In this document: piece after piece, positions 5,668 through 8,155 of the stretch
Layout of the letters: each line of letters starts with the position of its first letter
Position numbering within the stretch: position 1 is the stretch's first letter
DNA from: an uncultured Collinsella sp.
GTDB lineage: Bacteria > Actinomycetota > Coriobacteriia > Coriobacteriales > Coriobacteriaceae
NCBI GenBank assembly: GCA_902489515.1
Contig: CABUAL010000076.1
Coordinates: 1 to 8,155, forward strand
DNA: 8,155 bases
Direction of reading: 5' to 3'
Notes under the pieces: generated by a model
The model's database searches: none
Told to the model about the DNA's origin: nothing
What the model saw: only the letters and a program-made list of their open reading frames with translations
Translations under genes and position numbers: made by a program

Positions 5668-6264
5668 ATGAGTGCCAACCACAGTCTGCAAAAACTGCTC
5701 GATGAGCTGGGCCGTCTGCCGGGCATTGGTCCCAAGTCGGCCCAGCGCATCGCCTATTACCTGTTGGAGGCCGACGCCGAGGAGGCGCGCCGCCTGGCCG
5801 AGGCCATCCTGGAGGTCAAGCAGGAGGTCCACTTTTGCAGCCGCTGCTTTAACTACGCCACGGCCGACGAGTGCTCCATCTGCCAGGACCCGATGCGCGA
5901 TACCACTCGCATTTGCGTGGTGGGCGAGCCGCGCGATGTCCAGGCGATCGAGCGCACGGGCAGCTACCACGGCCTCTACCACGTATTGGGCGGCGTGATC
6001 AGTCCCATGGACAAGATTGGCCCCGAGCAGCTGCACATTCGAGAGCTGCTGGCACGCTTGGGCCACGAGGACATCCACGAGGTCATCATCGCCACCAACC
6101 CCAATATTGAGGGCGAGACCACGGCGAGCTATCTGGCCCGTACCATCAAGCCGTTGGGCGTCGAGGTGTCGCGTCTGGCAAGCGGCCTTCCCGTGGGCGG
6201 CGACTTGGAGTATGCCGACGAGCTTACGCTTGGCCGCGCCATCGAGGCCCGCCGCGCGATTTAG
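5668..6264 (+). CDS. recR: recombination mediator protein RecR
   Basis: A complete 198-residue RecR, the ring-forming protein that works with RecO (and RecF) to load RecA on gapped single-stranded DNA. It shows a helix-hairpin-helix region at the N-terminus ([20 protein letters not shown], residues 15-34), a C4 zinc motif (C57, C60, C69, C72), a Toprim domain from about residue 80 (CVVGEPRD with E87, then [14 protein letters not shown]) and the C-terminal Walker-B-like segment [19 protein letters not shown]. The ATG at 5668 gives the expected start [19 protein letters not shown]. Unusually, the bases before it (GACACGCATATAT) contain no Shine-Dalgarno, so translation is probably coupled to ybaB, whose stop lies 13 bases upstream. 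No terminator directly follows the stop; hairpins in the next 230 bases may serve. Confidence 0.98.
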   Translation: MSANHSLQKLLDELGRLPGIGPKSAQRIAYYLLEADAEEARRLAEAILEVKQEVHFCSRCFNYATADECSICQDPMRDTTRICVVGEPRDVQAIERTGSYHGLYHVLGGVISPMDKIGPEQLHIRELLARLGHEDIHEVIIATNPNIEGETTASYLARTIKPLGVEVSRLASGLPVGGDLEYADELTLGRAIEARRAI

Positions 6265-6314
6265 GTGGCGAGCCTGCTCCTGCCGTATGTTTTCCTCGCG
6301 ACGCACGGGGTAGT

Positions 6315-6320
6315 CATAAT
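6315..6320 (+). promoter_or_regulatory. weak -10-like CATAAT downstream of recR
   Basis: CATAAT lies in the loop of a possible stem CGGGG (6306-6310) with CCCCG (6323-6327). The -35 position is poor (TTCCTC). It is the upstream of two promoter candidates for the membrane protein and kinase genes. Confidence 0.2.
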
Positions 6321-6339
6321 TTCCCCGCGCGACTGTGAG

Positions 6340-6355
6340 TTTGTTGTGCAACAAA
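6340..6355. promoter_or_regulatory. operator-like palindrome, site 1
   Basis: TTTGTTG and CAACAAA form a perfect 7-base inverted repeat around TG (16 bases in total). Its core GTTGTGCAAC (6343-6352) differs by one base from the palindrome at 6416-6425, which argues for recognition by the same dimeric regulator. Confidence 0.5.
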
Positions 6356-6380
6356 GATGCTTCGTATCCGCTTATCGCAT

Positions 6381-6400
6381 GGATGCTTCCGCTCGCATCC
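6381..6400 (+). terminator. hairpin followed by TTAATTT, possible recR terminator
   Basis: GGATGC (6381-6386) pairs with GCATCC (6395-6400) across an 8-base loop and is followed by TTAATTTG. A partial second copy of the arm, GATGCTTC, at 6356-6363 could compete for pairing with GCATC. The stem is short and the T-tract interrupted, so the assignment is tentative. Confidence 0.35.
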
Positions 6401-6415
6401 TTAATTTGTCCATTC

Positions 6416-6425
6416 GTTGCGCAAC
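6416..6425. promoter_or_regulatory. operator-like palindrome, site 2, overlapping a -35
   Basis: GTTGCGCAAC is a perfect 10-base palindrome whose centre lies 73 bases (about seven helical turns) from the centre of the similar site at 6340-6355. It covers TTGCGC (6417-6422), the best -35 candidate of the promoter at 6442, so binding should interfere with RNA polymerase. Confidence 0.5.
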
Positions 6426-6438
6426 CTTTTTGGTTCGC

Positions 6439-6447
6439 TGATACACT
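6439..6447 (+). promoter_or_regulatory. extended -10 promoter candidate for the membrane protein and kinase genes
   Basis: TGATACACT matches TGnTAnnnT. TTGCGC at 6417-6422 is a partial -35 with a 19-base spacer, longer than ideal. Transcription would start near 6454, upstream of the terminator-like hairpin at 6464-6494. Confidence 0.45.
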
Positions 6448-6463
6448 CAAATATGGATTCGAA

Positions 6464-6494
6464 TGAATGCGCCGCTCCCGAGCGGCGTGTTTTT
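6464..6494 (+). terminator. strong intrinsic-terminator-like hairpin in the leader of the membrane protein gene
   Basis: CGCCGCT (6470-6476) and AGCGGCG (6481-6487) form a perfect 7-base GC-rich stem with the loop CCCG, extended outward by G-T and A-T pairs. TGTTTTT follows (6488-6494). It ends only three bases before the GGAGGAG ribosome binding site at 6498. It either ends transcripts coming from recR or acts as an attenuator for transcripts from the promoter at 6439-6447. Confidence 0.65.
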
Positions 6495-6509
6495 GTTGGA
6501 GGAGAACGC

Positions 6510-7415
6510 ATGCGGCCCGGTGGCACTCAGACAAAGCGCGGCGCCGCGGTGCGCATACGACGCCGACTGGGCTTGGCGCCGCGGGCGTACGCACTGCTAT
6601 CGTGCTCGCTGGTGCTGGTCATAGCTGGCGTTTCTGCCTATGGCATGACCGTGCCGTCCATGATGCAGGCGCATGCCGCACGCGAACCGCGCGTGGGGCA
6701 TGAGGTCAAAAGCGATCTGGGCACCACGACTGGATATGCTTGGGCAAGTGTGGTCGGGCATATTGTGTTTGGCACCGACGATGCGGACGGCGCCGAGGCC
6801 CCGGACAACGAAGTCATGCTTGCCAATGGCAAAACCATCGTGCTCACCAACACCAAGATCATCGATCGATTGTCCAACAATAGCGTGGCGGCAACGGTGA
6901 ATAAGGTCGAGCAGCAAAAGGAGCAGGACGCCCAGCAGTCCGGAAAGCCCGGTAGCTCGGATACTTCTGGCTCCGGCTCGGATTCATCGAGTTCGGGCGG
7001 CGGCTCTGGGTCGGGTTCCTCTACCGGAGGGCCTGGAAACGGCGGCTCGACGGGCGGCAACACTGACAACGATGCAAACTCCGGCGGCCTTTCCGCTGCT
7101 GAGGAAGAGAGCATTCACAGTTGGCTTGTGACCAAGTACAACATGCTCGACGGCTATGTTTCTCGTGCCAATGACGTGGTCTCGACCTATAACTCTACGG
7201 GAGATCCCAGGCCGTGCGACAGCCTGGTCGGGGAGATGTTTGTCATTCGAGCCGAGTTCGGTCGTCAGACATTCTCGCCCCGGTCAAGGTGGTATCAGCA
7301 GTATGCCAATCTGTGGGGCTGTTACACCAACCTATGTCAATGGGTCGGCCATTACGGCGATGATGACGTCGCGCTCGGTAACTTCAACAATAACGTGGCG
7401 GCGCTTGCCCTATGA
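6510..7415 (+). CDS. membrane-anchored protein with Ser/Gly-rich linker, function unknown
   Basis: A 301-residue protein. A very basic N-terminus (TKRGAAVRIRRRLGLAPR) precedes one hydrophobic helix at about 26-48, so the N-terminus is inside and the rest is exported (signal anchor or uncleaved signal). Residues about 49-143 form a first domain of unknown type ending in a charged stretch (KVEQQKEQDAQQ). A low-complexity Ser/Gly/Asp linker spans about 144-193. The C-terminal region, about 194-301, is predicted helical, aromatic-rich and has three cysteines (C236, C271, C276). I recognise no family. GGAGGAG at 6498-6504, five bases ahead, fixes the ATG at 6510; an in-frame TTG at 6417 has no ribosome binding site and lies inside the promoter region. 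The stop TGA overlaps the start of the kinase gene (ATGA), so the two are coupled. The linker suggests a domain held away from the membrane, possibly as sensor or partner of the kinase. Confidence 0.88.
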   Translation: MRPGGTQTKRGAAVRIRRRLGLAPRAYALLSCSLVLVIAGVSAYGMTVPSMMQAHAAREPRVGHEVKSDLGTTTGYAWASVVGHIVFGTDDADGAEAPDNEVMLANGKTIVLTNTKIIDRLSNNSVAATVNKVEQQKEQDAQQSGKPGSSDTSGSGSDSSSSGGGSGSGSSTGGPGNGGSTGGNTDNDANSGGLSAAEEESIHSWLVTKYNMLDGYVSRANDVVSTYNSTGDPRPCDSLVGEMFVIRAEFGRQTFSPRSRWYQQYANLWGCYTNLCQWVGHYGDDDVALGNFNNNVAALAL

Positions 7416-8155
7416 TGACCGATCTTGCATCCACCACACCACAATCGCTCGGTCGCGATCCCATGGTCGGCCTGCGCCTGGCGCGTGTCGACGGGTTTGA
7501 GCCGGCCATTGCGCTCGGTCAGGACGAACTGCCTGCCTATCTGCGTCGTTTTACGATGCTGTTTGCCGACGATGCCACCATGCGCCGTGGCGGTATCGGC
7601 CGCGTGACGCGTGCCGTCAACGCCCAGGGTGAGGCCGTGGCACTCAAACAGCTCATCTTGCCGACGCGCGATGAGTTCGACGACGATGCCGTCCATGAGG
7701 CGCTGGTCGCCAAGTTCAAAGCGGCATTTCGCGAGGAATATGAATGCCATCGCGCCCTTTCGGGCCTTAAGGGCTTTCCCCGCCTCTATGGCTGGGGCGA
7801 GGTTGACGGTGTGCCTGCAATTGTCATGGAATGGGTCGAGGGCGAGACGCTCGCCCGCTTGCGCTCGCGCTTTGCCGTGGACGATGCCGGCCGCCTGTCG
7901 CCGCTTGTGGCGGCGCGCTTGGGGCGCGACCTGTTCGACCTGCTCTGCCGCATGAGCCTGGTGGGGGAGGGCTTTGTCCATCGCGATATCTCGCCCGCTA
8001 ATATTATGGTGCGTACGGCGCGTCTACCGCTTGACCGGCAGCTTGCCGAGGGCACCTTTGACCTGTGCCTGATCGACTTTGGCTCGTCGCTGGCGCTCGA
8101 GCCTGCATCGGCCGTGGCCGGTCAATCGCCGGCGACATACGTAAAGCGCGCAGGT
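7412..8155 (+). CDS. eukaryotic-type Ser/Thr protein kinase, 3' truncated by the window
   Basis: The frame from ATG 7412 stays open for 248 codons to the window edge. It shows the protein kinase catalytic domain: a glycine-rich loop GGIGRV (G60-V65), the ATP-anchoring lysine in VALK (K79), a helix-C glutamate in FREEYE (E108 or E109), a hinge-like MEWVEGETL, the catalytic loop HRDISPANIMV (H190, D192, N197) and the metal-binding DFG (D222-G224). All catalytic residues seen are intact, so it should be active. About 55 residues precede the kinase fold, longer than the few residues usual in PknB-like enzymes. The activation-loop end, C-lobe and any receptor, FHA-binding or membrane part lie beyond the window. 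The start overlaps the previous stop as ATGA with no clear ribosome binding site; ATG 7415 in another frame is not used and the next codon is also ATG. It is probably cytoplasmic and co-expressed with the membrane protein. Confidence 0.93.
   Translation, partial: MMTDLASTTPQSLGRDPMVGLRLARVDGFEPAIALGQDELPAYLRRFTMLFADDATMRRGGIGRVTRAVNAQGEAVALKQLILPTRDEFDDDAVHEALVAKFKAAFREEYECHRALSGLKGFPRLYGWGEVDGVPAIVMEWVEGETLARLRSRFAVDDAGRLSPLVAARLGRDLFDLLCRMSLVGEGFVHRDISPANIMVRTARLPLDRQLAEGTFDLCLIDFGSSLALEPASAVAGQSPATYVKRAG

Noticed and set aside
6417..6509. TTG start at 6417 for the membrane protein gene
   Set aside because: It would translate through the -10 box and the terminator hairpin; ATG 6510 has an ideal GGAGGAG upstream and is followed by a normal basic N-terminus and membrane helix.
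5629..6594. 321-codon minus-strand frame antisense to recR
   Set aside because: It mirrors the conserved recR frame, has no ribosome binding site and crosses the regulatory leader of the next gene.
7352..7981. Minus-strand frame antisense to the kinase gene
   Set aside because: The opposite strand encodes all kinase motifs in one frame, so this is a shadow.

Overview
The window looks like chromosomal DNA from a GC-rich Gram-positive of the Coriobacteriia, most like Collinsella. This is an inference from the GC-rich codon use, the strong GGAGG-type ribosome binding sites, the Ala/Pro-rich DnaX and the style of the accessory proteins; no database was consulted. Seven complete genes and two edge-truncated genes are supported. 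No tRNA, rRNA, SRP RNA, transposase or CRISPR array was seen.

Layout. (1) 1-512: 3' part of an uncharacterised, probably exported protein, in relatively AT-rich DNA. (2) 587-1303, minus strand: a two-helix membrane protein with a YcxB-like domain and a very lysine-rich tail, converging on gene 1 and divergent from dnaX. (3) 1420-3912: dnaX, the clamp-loader tau subunit, 830 residues with two long Ala/Pro-rich linkers. (4) 3967-4994: an accessory block with a two-gene overlapping operon (an 86-residue protein plus a DUF4160 protein) converging on a minus-strand single-pass membrane protein. (5) 4995-5333: a repeat-rich control region with two interleaved inverted repeats, a triple TTGCATAAT motif and the likely ybaB promoter. 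(6) 5334-6264: ybaB and recR. (7) 6265-6509: a dense regulatory leader with two GTTGYGCAAC palindromes, hairpins, a promoter candidate and an intrinsic-terminator-like hairpin just before the next ribosome binding site. (8) 6510-8155: a membrane-anchored protein with a Ser/Gly-rich linker, overlapping by ATGA the start of a eukaryotic-type Ser/Thr protein kinase that runs off the window.

How they fit. dnaX, ybaB and recR are often adjacent in bacteria (replication and recombinational repair). Here about 1.4 kb of accessory DNA separates dnaX from ybaB, and ybaB-recR has its own promoter candidate. The final two genes are translationally coupled and look like a signalling pair (exported protein plus cytoplasmic kinase). 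Their leader has the most elaborate control architecture in the window and is the best lead for something undescribed.
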